DNA of 64,000 nt, taken from NCBI RefSeq assembly GCF_000336675.1, contig NZ_AOMB01000010.1, forward strand, positions 1 to 64,000. The letters run 5' to 3'. The position numbers and the translations under genes are program-made. A model generated the notes under the pieces. It did not search any database, was not told the origin of the DNA, and was given only the letters and a program-made list of their open reading frames with translations. Positions 42,868-51,056 of the stretch are shown here, piece by piece. The DNA comes from Halococcus hamelinensis 100A6. Lineage in GTDB: Archaea > Halobacteriota > Halobacteria > Halobacteriales > Halococcaceae. Position 1 is the stretch's first letter; each line of letters begins with the position of its first letter.

Positions 42868-43473
42868 ATGACTTCCCTGCGACGTGACGCCACGAGCGGC
42901 CTGGTCGTGCTCGTCCCGATCATCGTCTCCCTCTACGTTCTCGCGTTCATCTACCGCACCATCGCGCAGCTCCCGCTGATCGAGACCATCGAACCCGCCG
43001 TGGTCCGGGTCCCCCTCACGCTCGTGGTGTTCGCGGCGCTCGTGCTCGCCATCGGCTATCTGATGCGCACCGCGAGCGGCCCCCTCGTCGAGGAGGCCAT
43101 CGACGGCGTGATAAACCGGGTGCCGGGCCTCCGGGTGGTCTACAACGCCTCGAAGATGGGGGTCGAAACCGCCGTCACCGGGACCGGCGACCTCCAAGCG
43201 CCGGTTAAACTCGAAACCTGGGAGGGCCTCCGGATGACGGCGTTCAAAACCGGCACCCGGACCGACGACGGTCGCGATATCCTCTTTTTACCCACCGCCC
43301 CCAACATCACCACCGGTTTCGTCATCGAGGTCACCCCCGACCGGTACGAGGAGACCGACGAACGCGTCGAGGACGCCCTCACGCGCGTACTGAGCGCGGG
43401 ATTCGGCGAGGCCGACGACGTCGGGGTGCCCACCGCCGGCCGCACGCCGTCGCCGAACGCCGACGACGACTAA
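42868..43473 (+). CDS. DUF502 family membrane protein
   Basis: This 201-residue protein begins with a Leu-Arg-Arg segment, has two helices (about 12-35 and 45-65) and then the DUF502 soluble part with RVPGLRVVYNASKMGVETAV, LETWEGLRMTAFKTG and FLPTAPNITTGFVIEV. The function is unknown; in bacteria and archaea the family is membrane-anchored with the C-terminal domain inside. The stop is followed 3 bp later by a copy of the intergenic repeat. Confidence 0.87.
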   Translation: MTSLRRDATSGLVVLVPIIVSLYVLAFIYRTIAQLPLIETIEPAVVRVPLTLVVFAALVLAIGYLMRTASGPLVEEAIDGVINRVPGLRVVYNASKMGVETAVTGTGDLQAPVKLETWEGLRMTAFKTGTRTDDGRDILFLPTAPNITTGFVIEVTPDRYEETDERVEDALTRVLSAGFGEADDVGVPTAGRTPSPNADDD

Positions 43474-44131
43474 CAACCACCTTTTGCTGCGCTCGCTCAC
43501 TGCGTTCGCTCGCTGGCAAAATGTGGATCAAAAGCGCTGCGCGCTCCCGCTGGTCGCGCTTGCGCCCGCTCACTCACCTCGTTCGTTCGCGGTGCAAACA
43601 CTACCAGTCCCGCAACCGCACAGCACCGCCTCCGCCGAAGCCCTCGGCCGCTCCGCTCACGGCTTCCTACGGTCGCCGGTCGCCTCGTGGTCGTTCGAGA
43701 GAGCAAAGCTCTCTCGTGATCGTCAAAAGAGTCTCCGACTCTTTTGGACCTCGCGGAGCTTCGCTCCGCTCAGTGACGAAAATCGGAGATTTTCGAACCA
43801 CCTCCCGGTGGTCGGCCACGCCCCGTTCGCCGTTCGCATCGAGGCGCTCGCATTGCTCGCGCCTCGCTCCGCGGCCTCGCCCTTCATCCACCAGGAGCGC
43901 ACAGCGCTCCTGGGCCTCGACTCACATTCGTTCGCCGAGACGCCAGGTCAGCAACCGCGACCGCATCCGCACCGCAACCGCCCCCGCCCGCCGCCCCCGT
44001 CACCGTCCGCTCGTTCGTGGTGGCCCCTCGCCGCCCGAGATCGCTCGAGAGAGGGCATGACACGCACACGAACCAGTTCCATTCGCCGGTTTCACAACCG
44101 CTTTTCAACTGTCGCCCGTCGTCCTGCGTGT
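43474..44131 (+). repeat. Gene-free stretch with modular intergenic repeat, copy R4 (longest)
   Basis: No gene is supported over 658 bp. Module A is at 43477-43535, module E at 43562-43597 and module B at about 43617-43650. The hairpin-array module D at 43700-43822 is identical to 55585-55707. Further hairpins follow, including CAGGAGCGC-aca-GCGCTCCTG near 43890, then C-rich low-complexity DNA and finally the aldo/keto reductase promoter (ccgcttttcaac, about 30 bp before the ATG). The many overlapping frames here reflect the repeats. Confidence 0.78.
43700..43822 (+). repeat. 123-bp hairpin-array repeat, copy 1
   Basis: Identical in every base to 55585-55707. It is built of consecutive short inverted repeats: AGAGC-aaa-GCTCT, AAAAGAGT-ctccg-ACTCTTTT, CGGAGC-ttc-GCTCCG, GAAAATC-gga-GATTTTC and CCACC-tccc-GGTGG. 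Confidence 0.9.
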
Positions 44132-44962
44132 ATGTCTCAAGAGGAACTCACATCGGAGAGCGTCGAACGAGCCAACGGAATGCCGACCTTCGGCCTCGGT
44201 ACCTGGGAGAACGAGGACCCCGAGGCGTGCGCCGAGAGCGTCCGGACCGCCCTCGACATGGGCTATCGCCACATCGACACCGCCCAGGCCTACGAGAACG
44301 AGGACAGCGTCGGCGACGGCATCGCACAGGCCGAGATCGACCGCGAGGAGATGTTCCTCGCCACGAAGGTCTGGACGAAGAACCTCGCACACGACGACGT
44401 GATCGACTCGACCCACGAGAGCCTCGAAAAGCTCGGCGTCGACTCGGTCGACCTGCTCTACATCCACTGGCCGCAGAACACCTACGAGCCCGAGGAGACC
44501 CTCTCCGCCTTCGAGGAACTCGTCGACGAGGGCGCGATCGACCACATCGGCGTCTCGAACTTCGAACCCGAACACCTCGACGAGGCCCGCGAGGTCCTCG
44601 GTGAAGCGCCGTTCGCGAACCAGGTCGAGATGAGCCCCCTCCTCCCCCAGGAGGAACTCCGGGAGTACTGCGACGAGCACGGCATCGAACTCGTGGCCTA
44701 CTCCCCGCTCGCCCGTGGGAAGGTCTTCGAGGTCGACGAACTCTCCGAGGTCGCCGAGAAGCACGACGCGAGCGAGGCCCAGGTCAGCCTCGCGTGGCTC
44801 CGCGAGAAGGGCGTCACCGTGATCCCGAAGGCTACGAGCGAAGAACACATCCGCGACAACTGGGAGTCGCTCACGCTCGACCTCGACGACGAGGACGTCG
44901 AGACCATCGACGGCATCGACACCGTCGAGCGCCAGGTCGACCCCGACGACTCCCCCTGGTAG
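44132..44962 (+). CDS. Aldo/keto reductase
   Basis: This 276-residue NADPH-dependent (beta/alpha)8 barrel has the full catalytic tetrad: Asp49, Tyr54, Lys79 and His112, seen in HIDTAQAYENE, ATKVWTKN and YIHWPQN. GVSNFEPEHLDEA and VIPKATSEEHIRDNW (cofactor site) are also typical. It reduces aldehydes or ketones, and the natural substrate is unknown. The gene is alone, preceded by the long repeat region. Confidence 0.93.
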   Translation: MSQEELTSESVERANGMPTFGLGTWENEDPEACAESVRTALDMGYRHIDTAQAYENEDSVGDGIAQAEIDREEMFLATKVWTKNLAHDDVIDSTHESLEKLGVDSVDLLYIHWPQNTYEPEETLSAFEELVDEGAIDHIGVSNFEPEHLDEAREVLGEAPFANQVEMSPLLPQEELREYCDEHGIELVAYSPLARGKVFEVDELSEVAEKHDASEAQVSLAWLREKGVTVIPKATSEEHIRDNWESLTLDLDDEDVETIDGIDTVERQVDPDDSPW

Positions 44963-45019
44963 GGCTCCACCGGTTGCCGAGTAACGAAAACGTATTCTCG
45001 CTGGGCCCGTAGACCCGAC

Positions 45020-45208
45020 ATGGAGTTCGACCTCCCGAAGACGGCCGGGATATTCGTGGTGTTGTTCGCGATCATCGCCATCGGCACGTTCATGAGCCCG
45101 ATGGCGGCCTCGACGGTCGGAATGGTGCTCGGCGGCCTGCTGGTCTTCGGTATCGTCACCCTGTTCGTCGGCGTCCAGCACGGCGAGTACCGCGCCACAC
45201 GGCGCTGA
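45020..45208 (+). CDS. Small two-helix membrane protein
   Basis: This 62-residue protein has two hydrophobic helices (about residues 9-24 and 29-51) separated by a short Met/Ser loop, and a basic end (YRATRR). It lies 57 bp downstream of the aldo/keto reductase gene in the same direction. Such small membrane proteins are common in haloarchaea; I recognise no characterised family. Confidence 0.65.
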   Translation: MEFDLPKTAGIFVVLFAIIAIGTFMSPMAASTVGMVLGGLLVFGIVTLFVGVQHGEYRATRR

Positions 45209-45253
45209 GAGGCCAACTCGGCGACCGAACGGCCGAGTGCGGGCGACGTGCCG

Positions 45254-45520
45254 TCACGTACACACGTTCCTCACACAGTTACGACAGTACGTGAAGACGG
45301 AGTCGTTCTCGACACCACAGTGCGGACACGCACTGCGGTCGGAGCCACGGCTCTCCCCGGATGGGGTTGATTCACGCGTCGTCCCGGTCGGCGGAACGCC
45401 CCGTCCACCCGGCAGCAGGTGTGGATAGCGGTAGGAGACGTACACGACGATGCACAGCAGGACGAACAGGCTCATCGATTCCGGTTCGGACAGCCCCAGT
45501 GTGGTCACGGACGCAGTCAT
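45254..45520 (-). CDS. Membrane-anchored zinc-ribbon protein
   Basis: This 88-residue protein has one N-terminal transmembrane helix (about residues 15-31, MSLFVLLCIVVYVSY). A Gly/Pro/Ser-rich linker follows, then a C-terminal zinc ribbon CPHCGVEND...YCRNCVRN (Cys at about 66, 69, 80, 83). The ATG at 45520 gives this compact layout, and longer frames upstream lack support. The function is unknown. Confidence 0.7.
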   Translation of the reverse strand: MTASVTTLGLSEPESMSLFVLLCIVVYVSYRYPHLLPGGRGVPPTGTTRESTPSGESRGSDRSACPHCGVENDSVFTYCRNCVRNVCT

Positions 45521-45669
45521 TCCTCGGGGCCACCCACCTCTGAGCTCGGTCGCAGTACCATAGGAGAACACGGGGGAGCGGCATCGATAGCATCGAGTTC
45601 GTATTATTGCCAACTCCGGCGACCGTGAGGGGGCTCCGAAGCGAAAGCGAGGGTCGAAATCGAACCGGC

Positions 45670-46467
45670 CTATCGGTCGTCGTCCACGGTCGAAACGGGT
45701 TCCGAAACCATCCCGCTCCGTTCGGGCGTGTCGGGCTCGCTGGTCGGTACCGTTCCGAGAGCGGTCGCGGTCGCCCACGCCTCGGCACGGCGCAGGCGAT
45801 AGCGAAGCGTCGTCAGCGGGAGGTCGAGTTCGGCAGCGATATCCTCCATGGTCGCCACGCGTGGATGGTCGTAGTACCCCAGTTGCCGCGCCGTTTCGAG
45901 CGCTTCGCGTTGTGCGAAGGAGAGGTCGGTCCCGGGCGGTGAGCGCTCCGCGTGGGGCCAGCGTTCGGGCGTCCCGATCCGCTGGACGGCGAGCGAGACA
46001 CCCGCCGGAAGGTCCTCACGAAGCGCCCGATGGAACCCGTCGACGGTTCGCTCCGCGGGGACGAGCACGCGCCATTCGTAGGACGACCCGCGCTGGGTTG
46101 CGTCGAAGACGAGTCCATTGCCGAGGGTTTCGAGCGCGAGATAGCCGAGCGAACTACAGTAGCTCATGTCGGTTACGTGCCGATACACCGTTCGTGCCGT
46201 CGGCTCCCGTTCGATGACCTGATAGTCGAGTTCGGTGTCGCACGCCGACGTGGGGTACGTACAGTCGTTGCAGTGCTCGTCGACGTAGACGGTCTCGACG
46301 GCGTCGAGTGCGTCCTCGGGTCCGGTGAGGCGCTCGACTCGCCACCCGCTTTCGAGCGTGATCGAGACGTCGAGCGCCGTCGCCACCACCGCCGGATGAT
46401 CGATGAACACGTCCCGAACCGGGTGGACGCCGTGATCGTATTCGAGGTCGAAGACGTACTCGCGCAT
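45670..46467 (-). CDS. HTH-10 (bacterio-opsin activator type) transcription regulator
   Basis: This 265-residue protein has an N-terminal sensor-like domain with a Cys cluster (EHCNDCTYPTSACDTE). A C-terminal Bat-type helix-turn-helix of the HTH_10 family follows: FAQREALETARQLGYYDHPR, then MEDIAAELDLPLTTLRYRLRRAE. Such regulators are abundant in haloarchaea and respond to redox, metabolic or other cues. It is divergent from the PP-loop gene at 46630, a possible target. Confidence 0.87.
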   Translation of the reverse strand: MREYVFDLEYDHGVHPVRDVFIDHPAVVATALDVSITLESGWRVERLTGPEDALDAVETVYVDEHCNDCTYPTSACDTELDYQVIEREPTARTVYRHVTDMSYCSSLGYLALETLGNGLVFDATQRGSSYEWRVLVPAERTVDGFHRALREDLPAGVSLAVQRIGTPERWPHAERSPPGTDLSFAQREALETARQLGYYDHPRVATMEDIAAELDLPLTTLRYRLRRAEAWATATALGTVPTSEPDTPERSGMVSEPVSTVDDDR

Positions 46468-46606
46468 ACCGTCCTTCGGACGCAACCGCTCTTAACGGTT
46501 GAGTACCACCCGAAAACAGCGTCGACCCGGTCGCGATCGCCCGCGAGGGGCTATCGTGTACGGTATCACGCCACACTCGGAAGCGAAGCCGCAACGCCTT
46601 TCATGG

Positions 46607-46626
46607 CCGTAATTATATCTCATTAC
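46607..46626 (+). promoter_or_regulatory. Promoter of first PP-loop gene with small inverted repeat
   Basis: The AT-rich box gtaattatatctcattac lies directly before the ATG at 46630. GTAAT (46609-46613) and ATTAC (46622-46626) form an inverted repeat around the TATA-like core. It may be a promoter with an overlapping operator; an alternative upstream start codon would then be inside the leader. Confidence 0.35.
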
Positions 46627-46629
46627 GCT

Positions 46630-47601
46630 ATGGCAACCGAGTTCCCCGACTACCTCGACGTGGACTACACCGACGGTGAAGGTGAAGACCCCGAGGACTA
46701 CCCGACGATAGAGGACAAGCTCGAGAAGGCGATCGAGGTCACCCGGCGCGGCCTCGAACAGTACGAGAACCCCTCCGTGATGTGGACCGGCGGGAAGGAC
46801 TCGACGCTCACCCTCTACTTCGTGAAGGAGGTCGCCGACCGGTTCGACCTCGAAGTCCCCCCCGTGATCTTCATCGACCACTACCAGCACTTCGACGAGC
46901 TGTTCGACTTCGTCGAGCACTGGGCCGACGAGTGGGACCTCGAAGTCGTCTACGCCCGCAACGACGACGCGGGTCGCTACGTCGAGGAGAACGACCTCGA
47001 ACCCGGTGACGACATCCCGGTCTCGGAGCTCTCCGAGCACAACCAGCACCACATCCGGGACATCCTCGAATACGAGGAGGACACCTTCCCGTTCCTGCTC
47101 GACACCTACGTGGGCAACCACCTCCTCAAGACCGTGGCGCTCAACGACGCTCTGGAGGAGTACGACATCGACGGGATCCTCTCGGGCATCCGCTGGGACG
47201 AACAGGAGGCCCGCGCGGACGAGACCTTCTTCAGCCCGCGTCACGACCCCGAGATCTACCCGCCCCACGACCGCGTCCAGCCGATCCTCCAGTTCGACGA
47301 GGCCGACGTCTGGGAGACCTTCTGGCACTTCGTCGTGCCCGAGACCGTCGAGGAGTACCCCGACGAGGGCTACGTCCCCCAGGACTACGACGACCTGCCG
47401 AACGGCCTGACCCACGAGGACATCCCTGTGAGTCCGAAGTACTTCGAGGGCTTTCGCTCGCTCGGCAGCGAGGTCTCGACCGACAAGACCGAGTCCACGC
47501 CCGCGTGGCTCCAGGACCTCGACAACACCACCGAACGCGCCGGCCGCGCCCAGGACAAGGAGGACCTGATGGAGCGCCTGCGCGACCTCGGTTACATGTG
47601 A
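46630..47601 (+). CDS. PAPS reductase/CysD-like PP-loop protein, cysteine-free
   Basis: This 323-residue protein has the PP-loop WTGGKDSTL (residues 52-60) and the segments IFIDHYQHFDELFDF, SGIRWDEQEAR and YPPHDRVQPILQFDEADVW of the PAPS reductase/ATP sulfurylase small-subunit superfamily. It contains no cysteine at all, so it cannot perform thiol-based PAPS reduction; adenylation-type chemistry is more likely. The start at 46630 parallels its paralogue at 48035 (TEFPDYLDVDYTDG versus TDQFPEYLDVDYTDG). No sulfate-assimilation partner genes are adjacent. Confidence 0.85.
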   Translation: MATEFPDYLDVDYTDGEGEDPEDYPTIEDKLEKAIEVTRRGLEQYENPSVMWTGGKDSTLTLYFVKEVADRFDLEVPPVIFIDHYQHFDELFDFVEHWADEWDLEVVYARNDDAGRYVEENDLEPGDDIPVSELSEHNQHHIRDILEYEEDTFPFLLDTYVGNHLLKTVALNDALEEYDIDGILSGIRWDEQEARADETFFSPRHDPEIYPPHDRVQPILQFDEADVWETFWHFVVPETVEEYPDEGYVPQDYDDLPNGLTHEDIPVSPKYFEGFRSLGSEVSTDKTESTPAWLQDLDNTTERAGRAQDKEDLMERLRDLGYM

Positions 47602-47677
47602 AGTCCGGGAACTGTCCCGCTTCGCTCGCGCCGAATCGCTGAGGGACGGAGTCGAACCGGGAAACGACGGCCGTCGT

Positions 47678-47890
47678 TCAGTGTGACCGTCGCAGGAACA
47701 GTTCGGCACCGCCCCACCAGTTGACGACGGCCTCGTCGAGTTCCCACCCGTCCGCCGCGAGGTCGTTCAACAGCCGTTCGGTCTCGTCGCGCTTGATGCG
47801 GAACCACCAGAAACTGGTCGGCGCTTTGACGACTTTGTACTCGTAGCCCGCTTCGCCGCTCACACGCCGTCCGCCTGTCGTGGTACTCAC
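47678..47890 (-). CDS. DUF4177-like small protein
   Basis: This 70-residue product from a GTG at 47890 contains YEYKVVKAPTSFWWFRIK, then ERLLNDLAADGWELDEAVVNWWGGAELFLRR, the DUF4177 pattern. It lies between the two PP-loop paralogues on the opposite strand. The function is unknown; it may have been inserted when the neighbouring gene duplicated or may be part of the same unit. Confidence 0.68.
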   Translation of the reverse strand: MSTTTGGRRVSGEAGYEYKVVKAPTSFWWFRIKRDETERLLNDLAADGWELDEAVVNWWGGAELFLRRSH

Positions 47891-48034
47891 GATGCACCCG
47901 AGAGGGCACCTGCCGAAAAAGCTGTTCCGCTCGCCCGAAGACCGTAATCTCGGTTTCCCCGTCGATCCAGCCCACACCCATCGGCCACACGTCGGCGAAA
48001 ACCTACATTACCCCGGTGCCCGTTTGAGCCCTCG

Positions 48035-48988
48035 ATGACCGACCAGTTCCCCGAGTACCTCGACGTGGACTACACCGACGGCGACGACCACGACGCGGGC
48101 GCGTACCCGACCCTCTCGGACAAACTCGAAAAGGCAGCGACGGTGACCGCGACCGCGCTCGAACAGTACGAGAACCCCGCGGTGATGTGGACCGGCGGGA
48201 AGGACTCGACGCTCGTGCTCTACGTGGTCCGGGAGGTCGCCCGCGAGCGCGGGATCGACGTCCCGCCGGTCGTCTTCATCGACCACTTCGAGCACTTCCC
48301 CGAGGTGATGGCGTTCGCCGAGCGCTGGGCCGAGCAGTGGGACCTCGACCTCCGATTCGCGCGCAACGAGGCCATCGCCGGGCTCGGTGCCGAGCCGGGC
48401 GACGAGATCCCCCTCTCGGACCTCGGCGAGACGAACCGACGCGAACTCGACCGCATCGACTACGAGGGCGATAGCCTCACCTTGGACGCGGATTCGTTCG
48501 AGGGCAACCACCTCCTCAAGACCGTGGCGCTGAACGAGGTCCTCGAAACGACCGGCTTCGACGGGATCTTCTCGGGCGTCCGCTGGGACGAACAGGAGGC
48601 CCGCGCCGGCGAGACGTTCTTCAGCCCGCGCCACGAGTCGGCGAAGTACCCGCCCCACGACCGCGTCCACCCGATCCTCCAGTTCGAGGAGGTGGACGTC
48701 TGGGACGCCTTCTGGAACGCCGTCGTCCCGGACACCGTCGAGGGCTACCCGGCGGGACACGTTCCCGAGAGCACCGACGACCTCCCCGACGGCCTCACCG
48801 CCGAGGACATCCCTGTCAGCCCGAAGTACTTCGAGGGCTTTCGCTCGCTCGGGACCGAATCCGGGTCGGGGAGGTCCAGTGAACGCCCCGCGTGGCTCCA
48901 GGACCTGGAGGGCTCCACCGAGCGCGAGGGCCGCGCCCAGGACAAGGAGGGGTTGATGGAGCGCCTGCGCGACCTCGGCTACATGTAG
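48035..48988 (+). CDS. PAPS reductase/CysD-like PP-loop protein, cysteine-free paralogue
   Basis: This 317-residue protein is strongly similar along its whole length to the one at 46630: PP-loop WTGGKDSTL at the same position, FIDHFEHF, GVRWDEQEAR, YPPHDRVHPILQFEEVDVW, and the same C-terminus MERLRDLGYM. It also lacks any cysteine. The central ~60 residues (after RNEAIAGL) are the least conserved part and may set specificity. A tandem duplication is clear. The start ATG directly follows the promoter-like acctacattaccccgg. Confidence 0.85.
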   Translation: MTDQFPEYLDVDYTDGDDHDAGAYPTLSDKLEKAATVTATALEQYENPAVMWTGGKDSTLVLYVVREVARERGIDVPPVVFIDHFEHFPEVMAFAERWAEQWDLDLRFARNEAIAGLGAEPGDEIPLSDLGETNRRELDRIDYEGDSLTLDADSFEGNHLLKTVALNEVLETTGFDGIFSGVRWDEQEARAGETFFSPRHESAKYPPHDRVHPILQFEEVDVWDAFWNAVVPDTVEGYPAGHVPESTDDLPDGLTAEDIPVSPKYFEGFRSLGTESGSGRSSERPAWLQDLEGSTEREGRAQDKEGLMERLRDLGYM

Positions 48989-49019
48989 TCCCGCCGAGGG
49001 CGGAGGCGAACACGAACGG

Positions 49020-50897
49020 TCAGTCGGCGGGGTGGAACCGCGAGAGCGCGTCCTTGACGGCTTGGTTCTGGCCGACGAGCGTGATGCGATCGCCGTGTTG
49101 GAGCTCGAAGTCGCCGTCGGGGACCTTGTTCTCGCCGTCCCGACCGACGAGGGCGATCAGACAGCCGTCGGGGATGGCCGAGCCGAGTTCGGAGATGGTC
49201 TTGCCCGCGACGTCCTCGGCGGTGACCTCGAACTCCTGGACGTCGCCCGACCGGCCAAGCTCGGTCATCCAGTTCCAGAGCGCGGGGCGTTCGATCCGGT
49301 TGTCGATCGCCCACGAGGTGGCGTTGGTCGAGGAGATGGTCTCGACGTCGAGCTCCGCGAACGCGTCCTCGTTCCCGGGCTGGTTCACCCGCGATATCAC
49401 CTGTTCGGTGTCGAACGTGGTGGCGGCGAGCTGGGCCACGAGGAGGTTGACGTCGTCGTCGCCGGTGGTGGCGACCACCGTCGAGGCGTTCTCGGCCCCG
49501 GCGGTCCGGAGCACGTCGCTGTCGGTGGCGTCGCCGATCCGGACGGCGTAGCCGTCGTTGCGGGCGGTCTCGGCGATCGACTCGTCGCTTTCGATGATCA
49601 CGACGTTCTCGCCGCGGGCTTCGAGGCGTGCCGCGAGGTCGCGACCGACCTTGCCGCTGCCGACGATGAGTGCGCGCATGGGGATCACGTCGAGATACTC
49701 CGCGAAGTATCTGGCTAACCCGCCCTCGATCACGACGGTGGCGAAGATCACGAGGAAGACGGTGCCGACGAGGGTCTGGGCCGCCGCGTCGAGCCCCATC
49801 GACTGGAGTTCGACCGCGAACAGCGTCGCGACCGAGGCCGGGATGATCCCCCGCGGCCCGACCGCGCTCATGAACACCTTCTCCTCGCGGGTGAATCGAC
49901 CCCCGACCGCGGAGAGGAAGACGAGCAGCGGGCGGAGCACGACTATCACGACGAGCACCACCGCGAGGCCGCCGAGGCCGAGCGGGAGCGCCTCGAAGTC
50001 GAGGAGCGCGGCGAGCGCGATGAACACGAACGAAAGCACGATCAGCGTGATGTCGCCCTTGAAGTCGGTGATCTCGGATTCGTAGGGGATATCGAGGTTG
50101 CCGACGATGATCCCGGCGGCTGCGGCGGCAGCGATCCCGGCCTCCGAGGTCACGACGTTCGCCACGCCGTAGGCCACGAGCGCACCGGCGAGCACGAGCA
50201 GACGGGCGTTCCGAGGGGCGTTGCCCGGCGTGAGGTGGACGTAGCGGAGGAACGCCCACAGCAGCCCGGCGACGACGGCCCCGACGAGGAGTCCGACGCC
50301 GAGTTTGAGCGCGAAGACGACGAGGATCGCGCCGACGCCCTCCGAAGCTTGGAAGACCACCTCGAACACCACCACCGCGAGGATCGCGGCGGTGACGTCG
50401 TTGACGATACCCTCGGTTTCGAGCGTGGTCGCGACGCTGTCGCGAACCGGCACCACGTCGAGGATCGGCGAGATAACGGTGGGGCCGGTCGCCACGAGGA
50501 GCGCGCCGATGAGGAAGGAGACGTCCCACGGCGCGGGGATCGCGTAGTGGACGACGACCGCCGTCCCGACCAGCGATATCACCGCGCCGAGCGTGGTAAG
50601 CCGCACCATCGTTGTCGAGGTCCGTCTGAGGTCCTCGACCCGGAGGTGGAAGGCCCCCTCGAAGACGATGATCGCCACCGCGAGCCCCACGATGATCGGG
50701 AGCGCACCGCCGAAGGTGCTCGCGGTGATGATGCGATGTGAGAGCACGAGCCCCGACAACGGCCCGAGGACCAGGCCCACGCTCAACAGGAAAATGATAC
50801 TCGGGAGCTGAAATCGGTCGCCGAGGACCTGGGAGATGACCCCCAGTGCGATGATCCCCGCGATGAGTGCGATCAGCCCTGCGCTGCCAGTAGCCAC
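49020..50897 (-). CDS. Cation:proton antiporter with C-terminal TrkA/RCK domains
   Basis: This 625-residue protein has about twelve transmembrane helices of the CPA (NhaP/KefB-like) type in the first ~400 residues. A TrkA-N (RCK) NAD-binding domain begins MRALIVGSGKVGRDLAARLEARG, and a TrkA-C domain at the end contains GSAIPDGCLIALVGRDGE. It should exchange K+ or Na+ for H+ under nucleotide control. It starts at GTG 50897, supported by a Shine-Dalgarno GGAGGT six bases upstream and the TATA box at 50935-50943. Confidence 0.92.
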   Translation of the reverse strand: MATGSAGLIALIAGIIALGVISQVLGDRFQLPSIIFLLSVGLVLGPLSGLVLSHRIITASTFGGALPIIVGLAVAIIVFEGAFHLRVEDLRRTSTTMVRLTTLGAVISLVGTAVVVHYAIPAPWDVSFLIGALLVATGPTVISPILDVVPVRDSVATTLETEGIVNDVTAAILAVVVFEVVFQASEGVGAILVVFALKLGVGLLVGAVVAGLLWAFLRYVHLTPGNAPRNARLLVLAGALVAYGVANVVTSEAGIAAAAAAGIIVGNLDIPYESEITDFKGDITLIVLSFVFIALAALLDFEALPLGLGGLAVVLVVIVVLRPLLVFLSAVGGRFTREEKVFMSAVGPRGIIPASVATLFAVELQSMGLDAAAQTLVGTVFLVIFATVVIEGGLARYFAEYLDVIPMRALIVGSGKVGRDLAARLEARGENVVIIESDESIAETARNDGYAVRIGDATDSDVLRTAGAENASTVVATTGDDDVNLLVAQLAATTFDTEQVISRVNQPGNEDAFAELDVETISSTNATSWAIDNRIERPALWNWMTELGRSGDVQEFEVTAEDVAGKTISELGSAIPDGCLIALVGRDGENKVPDGDFELQHGDRITLVGQNQAVKDALSRFHPAD

Positions 50898-50902
50898 TCA
50901 CG

Positions 50903-50943
50903 AACCTCCATTGGTCATCCGTAAACCATCACAGTATATAAGA
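50903..50943 (-). promoter_or_regulatory. Promoter and ribosome binding site of the antiporter gene
   Basis: On the minus strand, TCTTATATA (50935-50943) is a strong TATA box and GGAGGT (50903-50908) a consensus Shine-Dalgarno sequence six bases before the GTG. Shine-Dalgarno-led genes are the minority in haloarchaea, and this one decides the start codon. Confidence 0.65.
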
Positions 50944-51056
50944 CCTTCATCGGCAACCCGCAACTGCTCCCCCTACTTTTCACCGCGACCGTGATAAGCG
51001 CTCGCCGTCGCCGACCGGCGGGACTGCCCTGCGGGCCCGACGCACGACCACCCTGA

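Noticed and set aside
43484-44060. Overlapping frames of 100-200 residues within the intergenic repeats, partly repeated at 55526-55831.
   Set aside because: Identical peptides appear only because the 123-bp repeat is identical. The compositions (Ser/Arg/Pro-rich) and lack of start context do not suggest proteins.
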